A stretch of DNA of 64,000 nt from Oryzias latipes (Eukaryota; Chordata; Actinopteri; Beloniformes; Adrianichthyidae), in assembly GCF_002234675.1 (NCBI RefSeq), contig NC_019859.2, positions 17,392,311 to 17,456,310 on the forward strand, given 5' to 3'. The notes below the pieces were generated by a model that saw only the letters and a list, made by a program, of their open reading frames with translations, was not told the origin of the DNA and did no database searches. The position numbers and the translations under genes are program-made. Of this stretch, positions 36,797-47,933 are shown in pieces (the first letter of the stretch is position 1; every line of letters starts with the position of its first letter).

Positions 36797-37676
36797 TGGT
36801 GTTTTTCGAACTTTTTTGAGACAAGGCACACTTTATCAAAATACAAAAATCCTGCGGGACACCAGTTTTCAAAAATTGAAAAAGGAGAAACTCTATATTC
36901 TGTAATCTCACATGCATTTTGTGATAATTGTGGCAGCTGTTTCTTTTTAAAAGATTTAATAAAAGTTGAGTTAGTTTTCCGTAATAATTTTCAACTAAAC
37001 TATTTAAAATGTTACCACGGTAGTTGTAATCTTTCAGATACAGTTGCTGAAAAAACGATTCAGAGTCAGACTGACATCCCAGGCATACAGTTGGTGAGCT
37101 ATATTTTTCTGTTTCATTGATTACAATTTTTTGTGTGTGGAAACTATGCTTAGATTGTTAGATGGAAAATAGAAATAGTTAAGATTTATGGTTCACAAAT
37201 AGTAACTTCTATATGAAGCAGATTTGTTAACAGCCGTGGCCCGTACCGACCGAACCGTATGGAACCGAACTCTGAATCCAACCAAATTATTGAGATTTTT
37301 AGCTTATTGTTACACCCCTAATAAATATAGATAGATATAATTTTGCTGGATGTGACATCCATAGTTACAATTAATAACGACAATGCTATGCTAACAATAG
37401 ATTTGTTTTCTTTTCAAACTAACGGACGCAAATCACAGAAGAGAACCCCGTCAAGGTGAGACAAATAAGGTGAGATAAATATGCTTTCAGTGTTTTTTTT
37501 CTTTGCCCATTGTACAATAAAATGTAAGCTAACCACTCAGCTTGTAGGTACTTCAACGTTAACCGTTTAATGTATTTTTGCAGAATAACAGAAAGAAATA
37601 GAAAATCAAAATCCCCCACCACCACCACCACCCCCCCAGGAAGATAACCCCCCACCCCCACCCCACCCAAGGAACC
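36797..37676 (+). repeat. Partial second copy of the 30333-31350 block
   Basis: The hAT-like end, the GTACCGACCGAACCG region, the short exon (ending 37455, CCCCGTCAAG, donor GTGAGA) and the first part of a proline-rich exon (from 37584) are all recognisable. Compared with the first copy it lacks a stretch before CTGAAAAAACGATTCAG and part of the intron. The proline-rich exon is cut at AAGGAACCC (37676), where a different sequence starts. Confidence 0.8.
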
Positions 37677-38034
37677 CACACATGTCCTCATTCTACATAA
37701 GTTTGTGTCTTGCGAGGAAATACGACAAATTTGCTGCGTTTTAATTATTCATTTCCATTGTATTCATTTCCATTACAAGCTGCGTGCACTCTTGAGTGCG
37801 CGACACGGCCGCCCGCCGGAGGATTTTGTGTTGGGGGGGGGGGGGGGGGGGATTACTGCTTACGGCTTGTTGCTTAAAAGCTAACATTGTCTCTCCTCCT
37901 GTTTATTCTGCTTGAGACTGTCCGGGGTCGTGCGGTGTATGGGGCACGGACAGCTCTCCAACGAAGCCATCCCAATGAGCAGTTGGCTTTCGCTACCCCA
38001 CTAAAGTGACGGTCCGGCCGGATCGTTACAATAG
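37677..38034 (+). repeat. Segment duplicated from 41293-41636
   Basis: It runs from ACACATGTCCTCATTCTACA to GGCCGGATCGTTAC with few differences from the copy at 41293-41636. A G-run is 19 long here (37833-37851) and 6 long in the other copy. No coding frame is convincing. Both copies lead directly into the same ATAGATATAATTTTGCTGG, so the duplication included the junction. Confidence 0.85.
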
Positions 38035-38081
38035 ATATAATTTTGCTGGATGTGACATCCATAGTTACAATTAATAACGAC

Positions 38082-39453
38082 AATGCTATGCTAACAATAG
38101 ATTTGTTTTCTTTTCAAACTAACGGACGCAAATCACAGAAGAAAACGCTCAAGCCAGGTGAGGTACTTGTTTTATTATTACAATTTGTTGTGTGTGGAAA
38201 GTAACTATAGTTAGAGACATTGTTTGTTAGATAAATATGCTTTTAGTGTTTTTTTTCTTTGCCCATTGTACAATAAAATGTAAGCCACCACTCAGCTTGT
38301 AGGTACTTCAACGTTAACCGTTTAATGTATTTTTGCAGAATAACGGAAAGAAATGGAAAATCAAAATCCCCCACCCCCCCAGGAAGATAACCCCCCACCC
38401 CCACCCCCTCCAAGGAACCCCCAACCTGCCCCCAGCCGTGGGCCCAGGCCCCTGGTCTGGCATACAGCGAATGCCAGAGCGAAGGAAGCCCGCAGAGTCG
38501 CTTGGGAAAATCAGGTGAGTTTTCAGTGTTTTTTTTCTTTGCCCATTGTACAATAAAATGTAAGCTAACCACTCAGCTTGTAGGTACCTCAACGTTAACC
38601 GTTTAATGTATTTTTGCAGAATAACAGAAAGAAATGGAAAATCAAAATCCCCCACCACCCCCCCCCACCCCCACAGGAAGATAACCCCCCCACCCCCACC
38701 CCACCCAAGGAACCCCCAACCTGCCCCCAGCCGTGGGCCCAGGCCCCTGGTCTGGCACGCCGATGTGAATCGCGCGAGGCGGGACCGCAGAATCGCCAGC
38801 GACAATCAGGTGAGTTGAAAGTGTTTGCTCTAAAACACATCTTTCTCACATACCTTTCTCACACCTCATTTCTCCACGATTTGTTTTCAAAGAAGCACAA
38901 TTTATAGTTACAAATATTATAATAATAATAATTAAATAATAATTCAAAGAAAAGATTGACCTACAATTTTTGTTCTCCTTTGTGATATTAGCTCATTTAA
39001 AGAAATCAACATTTTATTTAAGTAAATGATAGATTTTCTTGTTCAGCCTGATCCAGTAGTCCATCACACTTTCGGTGGGGAGTGGCTTGGTGTCATAAAA
39101 GTCAGCCATGGGCATAGCAGAGTAGGCTAGCTCACCAAAGTGCTGCTTTAATAAGTCGAATATAACAGCAGGTGTTTGAGAGTCGTCAGTCAATGGAAGA
39201 TTACGTAAAGTCACTGTCACTATATCTCTAGCTTTTCCCAACAACTTAGTTAAAACTTCAGTTTTCTGTTGTTGAACTGGAAATTCTTTCTTAGACAGAA
39301 AAAGCTCTACCATCTGAACCCACTCATAAACTGAGCATTTGTCACTCCCATCACCTCTGTATATTGGTGGTTCCTTGACGTCAGACTGCATTACAAGTTT
39401 GACACCAGACAGGTTCAGCTCAGGATGACTTGGAGCTGTTTGAAAACTGCTGT
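38082..39453 (+). repeat. Array unit with two proline-rich exons, no terminal exon
   Basis: Contents: short exon ending 38157, proline-rich exon type A 38339-38514, a 105-bp intron, proline-rich exon type B 38620-38809, then an internal loss that removes the terminal exon, then the antisense gag fragment 39453-39038. Type A here has an ATG at 38353 and stays open for 54 codons to its donor, with the end WHTANARAKEARRVAWENQ in frame. It is the only type A copy in the window that does. Confidence 0.75.
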
Positions 39454-40295
39454 ACGACAATGCTAACAATATATTTGTTTTCTTTTCAAACTAACGGACG
39501 CAAATCACAGAAGAGAACCCCGTCAAGGTGAGACATTTGTCTTGATATTACAATTTGTTGTGTGTGGAAACAAACTATAGTTAGATACATTGTTTGTTAG
39601 ATAAATATGCTTTCAGTGTTTTTTTTCTTTGCCCATTGTACAATAAAACGTAAGCTAACCACTCAGCTTGTAGGTACTTCAACGTTAACCGTTTCATGTA
39701 TTTTTGCAGAATAACAGAAAGAAATGGAAAATCAAAATCCCCCACCACCACCCCCACCACCCCAGGAAGATAACCCCCCACCCAAGGAACCCCCAACCTG
39801 CCCACAGCCGTGGGCCAAGGCCCCTGGTCTGGCACGCCGATGTGAATCGCGCGAGGCGGGACCGCAGAATCGCCAGCGACAATCAGGTGAGTTGAAAGTG
39901 TTTGCTCTAAAACACATCTTTCTCACATACGACACACCTCATTTCTCCACGATTTTTTTTCAAAGAAGCACAATTTATAGTTACAAATACTCTTTTAAAA
40001 TTGATTTCAAATGAAAACAGACACATTTTAGCCTTTTTAGAGTTTTCCTCATTAAACTTTTCCCGTCTATTACACTGACCTATGTAGAAATGCTTTGTGT
40101 AGGCCCAACGTTTAAAATTTCACGTCATTTTCTTATTTAAACTATTTTATACACGCAGATTGTCTGAAGTTTTTCCTTGTGAAGTCAAATATTGTTTTTT
40201 ATTCTGTCGTCAGTTTCTTCTGAGGAGGCTGCTACCATTGGCGCGGAACGAGGAGAGGCGTCGCCTCCTGCGAATTTACGGTCCTAACTAAAATG
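39454..40295 (+). repeat. Array unit with one proline-rich exon and a diverged terminal exon
   Basis: Short exon ending 39527, type B proline-rich exon 39710-39886, terminal exon 40214-40295. The terminal exon differs from all others yet keeps the frame: it lacks exactly three bases and reads FLLRRLLPLARNEERRRLL then RIYGPN and a stop, against FILGRLLPLARNEEERRR in the others. That pattern suggests selection on the protein. The proline-rich exon here has its ATG out of frame with the WHADV end. Confidence 0.7.
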
Positions 40296-40582
40296 GTAAG
40301 TTTATTAAAAAACGCATGAGAAAACCATCACCAGTAATTATTACACATTTGAAAAAAATAGACAAACTAGGCTTTTCAAATCAATGAATTCCTATTATTT
40401 ACTCAAAAAAACACATTTTTGTCTCATTTTTAAAAAACAAATTTGCATGTGGACATTTCAGTAATAATTAGAAATGTATATTTCTGATTTGAACACCTTT
40501 TTAATTGAGTTTATGTACAAATAGAAACATTTTTCATTTTTTTGAATAGAAACATTTGTCATTTTTTGCTTAAAAAAGTTAT
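40296..40582. other. AT-rich unassigned stretch
   Basis: AT-rich sequence after the terminal exon; it differs from the usual unit. No gene seen. Confidence 0.4.
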
Positions 40583-41636
40583 GTTAGATCTAGAGCTGTG
40601 ACGATAACCGCATCACCGCGGTGATGAGGTCATCAAAATGAGGTCCATTTTAACTGTCAAATTAGACATTTCTAAATGAATTTTGGTACACATTTACCAT
40701 GGACCTTTTTTAAAATGAAATGTCAAATACCATTTTCATTATCATTTTAATTAAGTGACAGAATAAGCTGTATTGAGGAAGGAAATGATAAAGCATTTTG
40801 AAATATTGCTTTTTCTTTTTAATTTTGAGTCAAAAAATGCAGCTTCATTTTGAAAATGAAAAAGCATTTCTGTTAATCCATTTTAATTGTCAAATTAGAC
40901 ATTTCTAAATGAATTATGCTACACATTTACCAGAGACCGTCTTGAAAATGAAATGTCAAATACCATTTTCATTTTCATTTTAATTAAGTGACAGAATAAG
41001 CTGTGTTGAGGAAAGAAATGAAAAAGCATTTTGGTGGATTGCTTTTTCATTTTATTTTTGAGTCAAAAAATGCAGCTTCATTTTGAAAATTAAAAAGCAT
41101 TTCTGGTTTTGACTTTGCGTTTTATATATGCTACATAATCGCTTCCATAGTTTCTATATGGGAAACCTTTTATCACTCTTCTTCTCTCCTCGTCGCACCC
41201 GCCTGCGCGCGCCCGCGGCTGTCACTGTCTCAGAGAAGCACGCGGCACGTGCGCACTCTACTTAAACACGCACACGTGCGCTGTTTCAGAAACACACATG
41301 TCCTCATTCTACATAAGTTTGTGTCTTGCGAGAAAATACGACAAATTTGCTGCGTTCTAATTATTCATTTCCATTGTATTCATTTCCATTACAAGCTGCG
41401 TGCATTCTTGAGTGCGCGACACGGCCGCCCACCGGAGGATTTTGTGTTGGGGGGTATTACTGCTTACGGCTTGTTGCTTAAAAGCTAACATTGTCTCTCC
41501 TCCTGTTTATTCTGCTTGAGACTGTCCGGGGTCGTGCGGTGTATGGGGCACGGACAGCTCTCCAACGAAGCCATCCAAATGATCAGTTGGCTTTCGCTAC
41601 CCCACTAAAGTGACGGTCCGGCCGGATCGTTACAAT
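40583..41636. mobile_element. Insertion with an internal 233-bp tandem duplication
   Basis: It starts near GAGCTGTGACGATAACCGC and ends GGCCGGATCGTTAC, where the array resumes. Inside, the block CAAATTAGACATTTCTAAATG occurs at about 40659 and 40892, and the whole 233 bases around it are repeated twice. A GC-rich part with CGCGCGCCCGCGG follows near 41205. No transposase is visible; a non-autonomous DNA element is the likely reading. Its right part was copied to 37677-38034. Confidence 0.5.
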
Positions 41637-42722
41637 AGATATAATTTTGCTGGATGTGACATCCATAGTTACAATTAATAACGACAATGCTAACAATATA
41701 TTTGTTTTCTTTTCAAACTAACGGACGCAAATCACAGAAGAGAACCCCGTCAAGGTGAGACATTTGTCTTGATATTACAATTTGTTGTGTGTGGAAACAA
41801 ACTATAGTTAGATACATTGTTTGTTAGATAAATATGCTTTCAGTGTTTTTTTTCTTTGCCCATTGTACAATAAAATGTAAGCTAACCACTCAGCTTGTAA
41901 GTACTTCAACGTTAACCGTTTCATGTATTTTTGCAGAATAACAGAAAGAAATGGAAAATCAAAATCCCCCACCACCCCCCCCACCCCCCCAGGAAGATAA
42001 ACCCCCCCACCCCCACCCCCACCCCACCCCACCCCCAGGAAGATAACCCCCCACCCAAGGAACCCCCAGCCGTGGGCCCAGGCCCCTGGTCTGGCACGCC
42101 GATGTGAATCGCGCGAGGCGGGACCGCAGAATCGCCAGCGACAATCAGGTGAGTTGAAAGTGTTTGCTCTAAAACACATCTTTTTCACATACGACACACC
42201 TCATTTCTCCACGATTTTTTTTCAAAGAAGCACAATTTATAGTTACAAATACTCTTTTAAAATTGATTTCAAATGAAAACAGACACATTTTAGCCTTTTT
42301 AGAGTTTTCCTCATTAAACTTTTCCCGTCTATTACACTGACCTATGTAGAAATGCTTTGTGTAGGCCCAACGTTTAAAATTTCACGTCATTTTCTTATTT
42401 AAACAATTTTATACACGCAGATTGTCTGAAGTTTTTCCTTGTGAAGTCAAATATTGTTTTTTATTCTGTCGTCAGTTTATTCTGGGGAGGCTGCTACCAT
42501 TGGCGCGGAACGAGGAGGAGAGGCGCCGCCTCCGCCAAGTTTACGGTCCTAACTAAAATGGTAAGTTTGACTACTCCTGCTTGTTGTGTGTGAACAGATG
42601 AGTCGGTGATGTTATTTTTCAATCAAATGTGCATTAAAAAAGAGGAAATCTAAAAACAAAACATAAACAAAATAGAAAATAATTAAATAATAATTCAAAG
42701 AAAAGATTGACCTACAATTTTT
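41637..42722 (+). repeat. Array unit, left part (cut by a LINE)
   Basis: Short exon ending 41754, type B proline-rich exon 41937-42148 (212 bp, with extra C-rich repeats; the ATG frame closes early), and terminal exon 42476-42560 with intact frame. The unit is interrupted at 42723 by the L1/Tx1 LINE and resumes after 47933 with its antisense gag fragment. Confidence 0.75.
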
Positions 42723-42880
42723 TTTTTGCAAATATCTTTTTATTGTTTTTAAACACAGGAACAAAGTTAGAAGCAGTGAAACAGCATATATTGAACAAAA
42801 ATCCAAAGAAAATGAAAAATTAGTACAAGAAGGTACGTAAAGTTGTCAGGTTGAAATTTTCCTCCTAACCAGGATATTGA

Positions 42881-44935
42881 TCACAGAGTTAACAATATGT
42901 CATAACCTTTTCTTGTTTTGTACAAAAACCATTTTTCCCAGTCCTTCAGAAATCTTTCTTCCTTCATTCTTAGTTTGTATGTAAGTCTCTCCATTGTTTG
43001 GATTTCTTCCACAATATACATCCATTGTTTGTGTGTTGGGGCTTCAGCCTTCTGCCAATTCTTAGTTATGGCTTTCTTTGCTGCCACAAGAAGAACTTTT
43101 ACTAGGTTTTGGTCCGTTTTATGTACTGTTCCCTCTAAGTAACCCAGATACGTCACAAGACAGGTTTGGGGTATCTTATACCTGAGTGTTTCACATATAG
43201 CAGAGTGGATGGTGTCCCAGAAGGGCTTTATTTTCTCACATTCCCAAAAAATATGTGTCTGATTTGAGTCCTCATCCCTGCAAGTTCTCCAGCAGAGTTG
43301 CTGAGTTTTAATTAGTTTGCCCTTGATTTGTGGTGTTGTAAAATATCTTATTTGATTTTTCCAGGCAAATTCTCGCCATTTTAGTGACTGCGTAGTGGTT
43401 TGGTGAACTTTCCACATATCATCCCACTTCTCCTCTGAGATTTTCTCTCTCAAATCCTTTTCCCATTTTGCTTTGACATATAGAGTTGAACCCATTTTTG
43501 ATTCCATAAGGTGCTTATATAGAACTGATATAATCTTGGGAATATTTTCACTGTAGGCCTGTATAAATGTCTTAATTATTGGGTGTACTTTGTGTTCCTC
43601 TGTTTTGATTTCCTTTTCATAGTAGTCTTGCATTTGCATATATCTGAATAGGTCCTGATTTATTAGACCATATGTGTCCTTAAGTTCCTGAAATTCTTTC
43701 ATTTCACCTTTCTTTATCATTGTGCACATGGCCGTAATACCCTTGTCAGCCCATTGTTTAAATCTGTGATCAAATTGTGCAGGTCTAAATTTGTCTTCAT
43801 ATGCTGTCCATTTCAACAATCTGATTTCTTTACCTAATTTTAATTGTTTTATAACATAATACCAGTTCTCAAGAGTAAATAATGTTATTGAATTTAGATC
43901 TAAATGCTCTTTAGCAGTGGCTGGGACCCCGTTTTCCCCCATACATGTTTGAATTGGGAATTTGGGTGTAAAAAGTTCTATATCTTTCCATCGGGCAACA
44001 TACTCTGTATTACACCAGTATACTAAACGATGTATTTGGGCAGCTCTAAAGTATTCTTTTAGATTAGGTAAGGCTCTTCCCCCCTTAATATTGGGTAGTT
44101 GTAAAGTGTGGTATCGTATTCTTGGTCGTTTTCCTTCCCATATAAATCTTGATATAAGTTTATCCCATTTTTGGAATTGGGATTGTGGGATCTCTACTGG
44201 TAAAGCTAGAAAGAGGTAAAGGAGGCGTGGTAGTATATTCATTTTTATAACATGTATTCTTTCACTTAATCCTAGAGTGTATGTGGACCATCTTTCTATG
44301 TCTTTTCTGATATTGATATTTATACGTTCATAGTTATTCTGATAAAGTTTTCCTGGGTCTTTAGGTATATTCACCCCCAGGTACTCAAGTGATTTGGCAT
44401 CCCATTTTATCTTCCATTCCTTTAAACCTTGATTTGCAACGCAATTAAACATGAGTGTCTGAGTTTTATTTATATTTATTTTGTATCCTGAGCTTTGACC
44501 AAATCTATCAAAAATCTTCATCAAATTACCAAATGATTTGACTGGATCTGATAAATAGATCATAACGTCATCCGCGAACAGGCCTATAATATGTTCCTGT
44601 CCACCGATGTCTAATCCTGTTATCCTTGTGTCTTGCCTCACCATTTGGGCTAATGGTTCATTATAAAGGGCAAAGAGTACAGGGCTAAGGCAACAGCCCT
44701 GTCTAGTCCCCCGTCCGAGACTGAATCTATTTGTGAGGGATCCGTTAATTTTGATTCTACCTGTTGGTTTGCAGTAGAGAGCACTGATACACTTAATTGA
44801 CTTTTCATTGAATCCAAATTTCTCCAATGTTAAATATAGAAATTCCCAATTGACTCTATCAAATGCCTTTTCGGCATCTAAACTTATTAAGGCAGCTGAT
44901 AATTTTTTTTTATGTATACTGTTTATGATGAGCAC
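42881..44935 (-). CDS. L1/Tx1 ORF2, C-terminal part (RT palm onward)
   Basis: An open stretch of 684 codons. Motifs in order from the N-terminal side: [13 protein letters not shown] (RT motif A), [16 protein letters not shown] (motif B), [10 protein letters not shown] (catalytic FADD box), then the L1-type C-terminal region with [14 protein letters not shown] and a Trp-rich end. This makes cDNA from the LINE transcript at the nicked target. The first residues belong to the middle of the protein: the N-terminal neighbour lies at 47200-47862, across the nested L2. The frame is otherwise uninterrupted, so the LINE was fairly young when the L2 landed. As it stands the copy cannot move itself. Confidence 0.9.
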   Translation of the reverse strand: MLIINSIHKKKLSAALISLDAEKAFDRVNWEFLYLTLEKFGFNEKSIKCISALYCKPTGRIKINGSLTNRFSLGRGTRQGCCLSPVLFALYNEPLAQMVRQDTRITGLDIGGQEHIIGLFADDVMIYLSDPVKSFGNLMKIFDRFGQSSGYKININKTQTLMFNCVANQGLKEWKIKWDAKSLEYLGVNIPKDPGKLYQNNYERININIRKDIERWSTYTLGLSERIHVIKMNILPRLLYLFLALPVEIPQSQFQKWDKLISRFIWEGKRPRIRYHTLQLPNIKGGRALPNLKEYFRAAQIHRLVYWCNTEYVARWKDIELFTPKFPIQTCMGENGVPATAKEHLDLNSITLFTLENWYYVIKQLKLGKEIRLLKWTAYEDKFRPAQFDHRFKQWADKGITAMCTMIKKGEMKEFQELKDTYGLINQDLFRYMQMQDYYEKEIKTEEHKVHPIIKTFIQAYSENIPKIISVLYKHLMESKMGSTLYVKAKWEKDLREKISEEKWDDMWKVHQTTTQSLKWREFAWKNQIRYFTTPQIKGKLIKTQQLCWRTCRDEDSNQTHIFWECEKIKPFWDTIHSAICETLRYKIPQTCLVTYLGYLEGTVHKTDQNLVKVLLVAAKKAITKNWQKAEAPTHKQWMYIVEEIQTMERLTYKLRMKEERFLKDWEKWFLYKTRKGYDILLTL

Positions 44936-47247
44936 GCACTGCTGTTAAATCTACCGCCCCTCCTCAGCGTCGCAGGATTTTTAACTCTTCCACTGCTGGT
45001 CGGTTTTCCTCTGCTTTTAACCAGCTCGTTGTCCCTCCCTCTGCTGCTGATGTTCTTGAGCTGAGTTCCTGGTTCAGTTCCTCCTGCACCAGCATCCTGG
45101 ATTCTGTGGCTCCTCTAAAGACACTAAAGCCCCGTCCTAAACCTGAGCCCTGGTTCAATGAGAGAACCCGGGCAGCTCGGAGGGCCTGTAGGAAAGCTGA
45201 ACGCAGGTGGAGGAGGGACAAACTGCAAATCTCACTACAAATCTTGAAGAATTGTTGGCATTTTTACCAGGGCACTGTAAAACTTGCTAAACAAGAGTAC
45301 TCGGCTAATATTATTGTTCTTAATCAGCATAACCCACGGGTGCTTTTTAAAATGATAGACTCTGTTCTTAATCCTCCACAGGCGGTGTCCTTAGAAGCTT
45401 CCACTGACCTGTGCAATATGTTTTTACAGTTTTTTAACAATAAGGTATCAAATATAAGGGCTGACATTACTCTACCTTCCTCCGACCCTTCGACCTGTGT
45501 TCTCTGCCCAGCTGTATTTAGAGAATTTGAGCCAGCGTCTCTTCAATTTTTAAATGAATTAGTCAGTCAAAGCAAACCATCAGGTTCTCCCCTAGACTCC
45601 ATACCTCCTAAGTTTTTCAAGGAGGTCTTCCCCAGCATTGCACAGACGGTCCTCTCTATTATCAACAGCAGTCTTGCTGCTGGTGTCGTCCCCTCCACCT
45701 TTAAACATGCAATGGTTCAGCCGATACTTAAAAAACCCAGCCTGGACAGTGCTGTACTGGCCAATTTTAGACCCATCTCCAAGATGCCCTATATCTCTAA
45801 ACTCTTGGAGAAAGTGGTCTATTCACAGCTGGAGGATTTCTTAAACCAACATAAAATTCCTGAAGTCTTCCAGTCTGGGTTTAGACCCCTTCACAGTACG
45901 GAGTCAGCACTGCTAAGAGTCAGCAACGACATTCTCTTGGCCAATGATGCTGGAGATTATGTTGTTCTAGTTCTGCTGGACCTAACTGCAGCATTCGACA
46001 CCGTAGACCATAGCACTTTAATTTCTAGGCTCCAGAACCTGGTGGGGATTCAAGGTACTGCACTGGACTGGTTCAAATCCTACCTGGCGGAAAGAACCAT
46101 GTGTGTCAGTTTAGGTGGTTATGAATCCACCACAGCTCGGGTTCCCTATGGGGTCCCACAAGGGTCGGTTTTGGGACCTCTTCTGTTTTCTTTATATCTG
46201 TTACCTTTAGGGTCCATTCTAAGAAAACACGGCATTTCCTTTCATTTATACGCTGACGACAGTCAGATCTATCTGCCGCTAAAAAAGGATAATCTCTCTG
46301 TGACGCGGCTCCTGTCATGTCTCCATGACATTAAGGACTGGTTGGCCCTAAGTTTCTTGAGTTTGAATGAAAAGAAAACAGAAGTTGTAATTTTTGGACC
46401 GAATGATTTTAGTGGACCGTCCCCGATTGATCTGGGCTCTCTGACTGGTTTCTTAAAATCAACTGTTTCTAACTTGGGTGTTAAATTGGAGAGTAATTTT
46501 AGGATGGACCAACAGATAAGCTCTGTAGTGAAGTTAAGCTTTTTAAGCCTTCGCCAACTTGCTAAGGTAAAACCTTTTTTAACACCTGCACACTTTGAAA
46601 CAGTAATCCATGCTTTCATCACGTCCCGGCTGGATTACTGCAACTCTCTTTATCTTGGACTCAGCCAGTCGTCTCTCTTGCGTCTCCAACGTGTTCAAAA
46701 TGCAGCTGCTCGTCTTATGGTTGGAGCACGCAAAAGAGACCACATCACACCGATCCTAGCATCGCTTCACTGGCTACCTGTGCATTTTAGAATTCATTTT
46801 AAGATTCTTCTGCTTGTTTTTAAATCTTTACACGGTCTTGCCCCGCTGTACCTCTCTGAGCTTCTCACTCCCTATTCGCCGGCACGGTGCCTCAGATCAG
46901 CTGATCAGATGCTTTTAGAGGTACCGAGGTCCAGACGGAAGCTCAGAGGGGACAGAGCTTTTGCTGTAGCCGCTCCAAAGCTGTGGAATACTTTGCCGCT
47001 GGCCATTAGAGAAGCCCCTTCACTGTCCATTTTTAAAACCAGTTTAAAAACCCATTTTTATGCTCTGGCTTTTAACCCAATATGAGACCACTGTTTTTCT
47101 AACTGTTTACTGTTTTCTATAGTTTTATCTCCCTCTGTGTTTTCCCCCCCGTAACATGTTTTAATGTTTTTTACTGTTGTGTTCAGCACTTTGTCTCAAC
47201 TACTGTTGTATGAAAGTGCTATATAAATAAAGTTGAGTTGAGTTGAG
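44936..47247 (+). mobile_element. L2/Maui-like LINE, 5'-truncated, inside the L1
   Basis: It has an open RT frame and a tail GTGCTATATAAATAAAG followed by four TTGAG repeats, the microsatellite-like 3' end of fish L2-type LINEs. The two halves of the host L1 frame meet across it with a shared CTC and no obvious target duplication. The endonuclease part is absent. Confidence 0.88.
45106..47085 (+). CDS. L2-like ORF2 fragment: reverse transcriptase
   Basis: A 659-codon stretch starting at the first ATG, though the frame is open from about 44943, so the ATG is not a natural start. Motifs: FRPISKMPYISKLLEKV, FQSGFRPLHSTESALL, LLDLTAAFDTVDHSTL (motif A), GVPQGSVLGPLLFSLY (motif B), YADDSQIYLPL (catalytic box), then the thumb region with SRLDYCNSLYLGL and HWLPVHFRI. 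These are typical of L2/Maui LINEs. The upstream endonuclease domain seen in the relative at 48.4-51.2 kb is missing. No stop interrupts the RT, so the copy looks young. Confidence 0.92.
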   Translation: MAPLKTLKPRPKPEPWFNERTRAARRACRKAERRWRRDKLQISLQILKNCWHFYQGTVKLAKQEYSANIIVLNQHNPRVLFKMIDSVLNPPQAVSLEASTDLCNMFLQFFNNKVSNIRADITLPSSDPSTCVLCPAVFREFEPASLQFLNELVSQSKPSGSPLDSIPPKFFKEVFPSIAQTVLSIINSSLAAGVVPSTFKHAMVQPILKKPSLDSAVLANFRPISKMPYISKLLEKVVYSQLEDFLNQHKIPEVFQSGFRPLHSTESALLRVSNDILLANDAGDYVVLVLLDLTAAFDTVDHSTLISRLQNLVGIQGTALDWFKSYLAERTMCVSLGGYESTTARVPYGVPQGSVLGPLLFSLYLLPLGSILRKHGISFHLYADDSQIYLPLKKDNLSVTRLLSCLHDIKDWLALSFLSLNEKKTEVVIFGPNDFSGPSPIDLGSLTGFLKSTVSNLGVKLESNFRMDQQISSVVKLSFLSLRQLAKVKPFLTPAHFETVIHAFITSRLDYCNSLYLGLSQSSLLRLQRVQNAAARLMVGARKRDHITPILASLHWLPVHFRIHFKILLLVFKSLHGLAPLYLSELLTPYSPARCLRSADQMLLEVPRSRRKLRGDRAFAVAAPKLWNTLPLAIREAPSLSIFKTSLKTHFYALAFNPI

Positions 47248-47862
47248 TGTTCTTCTTATATTATCGTGTGTTTGTCTACCTTTGACGAATCCGGTTTGGT
47301 CCTCATCTATTAAGTTTGATATAAATGATTGGAGTCTATTTGAAATTATAGAGGTGTATATTTTATAGTCAACGTTTAATATAGAAATTGGTCTGTAGTT
47401 TTGACAATGTTCCTTGTCCTTTAATGGCTTAGGAAGTACTGTGATGACTGCCTCCTTCCAGGAGGGTGGAGTTTGTCCACTTGATAAAATCCAATTGAAA
47501 GTGGAGTGAAGCAGTGGAATAATTATTTCTTCGAATTCTTTATACCATTCTGATGGAAAGCCATCACTCCCAGGTGCCTTGTTTGATTTCAGCTTGCCAA
47601 TTGTTTTTTTAATTTCTTCCGTGGAAATTTCTGCTGTCATGAGATCATTTTGTTTCGTTCCTATTGAAGGTAGGTCTAATGAGTCTAGTAAGGTTTGCAT
47701 CTCCTCTTGTTTTGCAGTCTTTGGCTCAGTGTATAAGTCCTCATAATAGTCCCTAAATATATTCTCAATTTCTTCTGGATTACATTTTAATTGATTTGTT
47801 TTAGGGTCTCGAATTTTATTAATGTTTAGTTCTACTTGTCTTTCCCGTATTCGTCGAGCCAA
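47200..47862 (-). CDS. L1/Tx1 ORF2, N-terminal RT part
   Basis: About 205 codons belong to the LINE (from 47862 down to about 47248), with [18 protein letters not shown] (the RT0/1 motif), VLPKPLKD and [14 protein letters not shown], and a [15 protein letters not shown] end. The last residues read into the nested L2 tail and are not part of the protein. The continuation is at 42881-44935. Upstream sequence stops at the target duplication at 47919, so endonuclease and ORF1 are missing. Confidence 0.88.
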   Translation of the reverse strand: MARRIRERQVELNINKIRDPKTNQLKCNPEEIENIFRDYYEDLYTEPKTAKQEEMQTLLDSLDLPSIGTKQNDLMTAEISTEEIKKTIGKLKSNKAPGSDGFPSEWYKEFEEIIIPLLHSTFNWILSSGQTPPSWKEAVITVLPKPLKDKEHCQNYRPISILNVDYKIYTSIISNRLQSFISNLIDEDQTGFVKGRQTHDNIRRTLNSTQLYLYSTFIQQ

Positions 47863-47933
47863 CAGCCTTGTGGCTTTGGGGCCTGAGTCGTAATAGTTCT
47901 GTTGTAAGTATCTTATTCTGACCTACAATTTTT

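Larger units (their letters stand above)
42723..47918 (-). mobile_element. L1/Tx1-like LINE, 5'-truncated, with a nested L2
   Basis: The element is flanked by a perfect 15-bp direct repeat TGACCTACAATTTTT (42708-42722 and 47919-47933), and its 3' end on the minus strand runs into an A-run, both typical of target-primed reverse transcription. The visible protein is the reverse transcriptase and C-terminal region of a vertebrate L1-type ORF2. The endonuclease part is missing because the copy is 5'-truncated. An L2 LINE on the opposite strand splits it between 44936 and 47247. Confidence 0.92.

Noticed and set aside
37833-37851. G-run of 19 as a possible G-quadruplex regulator
   Set aside because: The other copy has 6 G at the same site, so it is slippage or an assembly artefact rather than a conserved signal.
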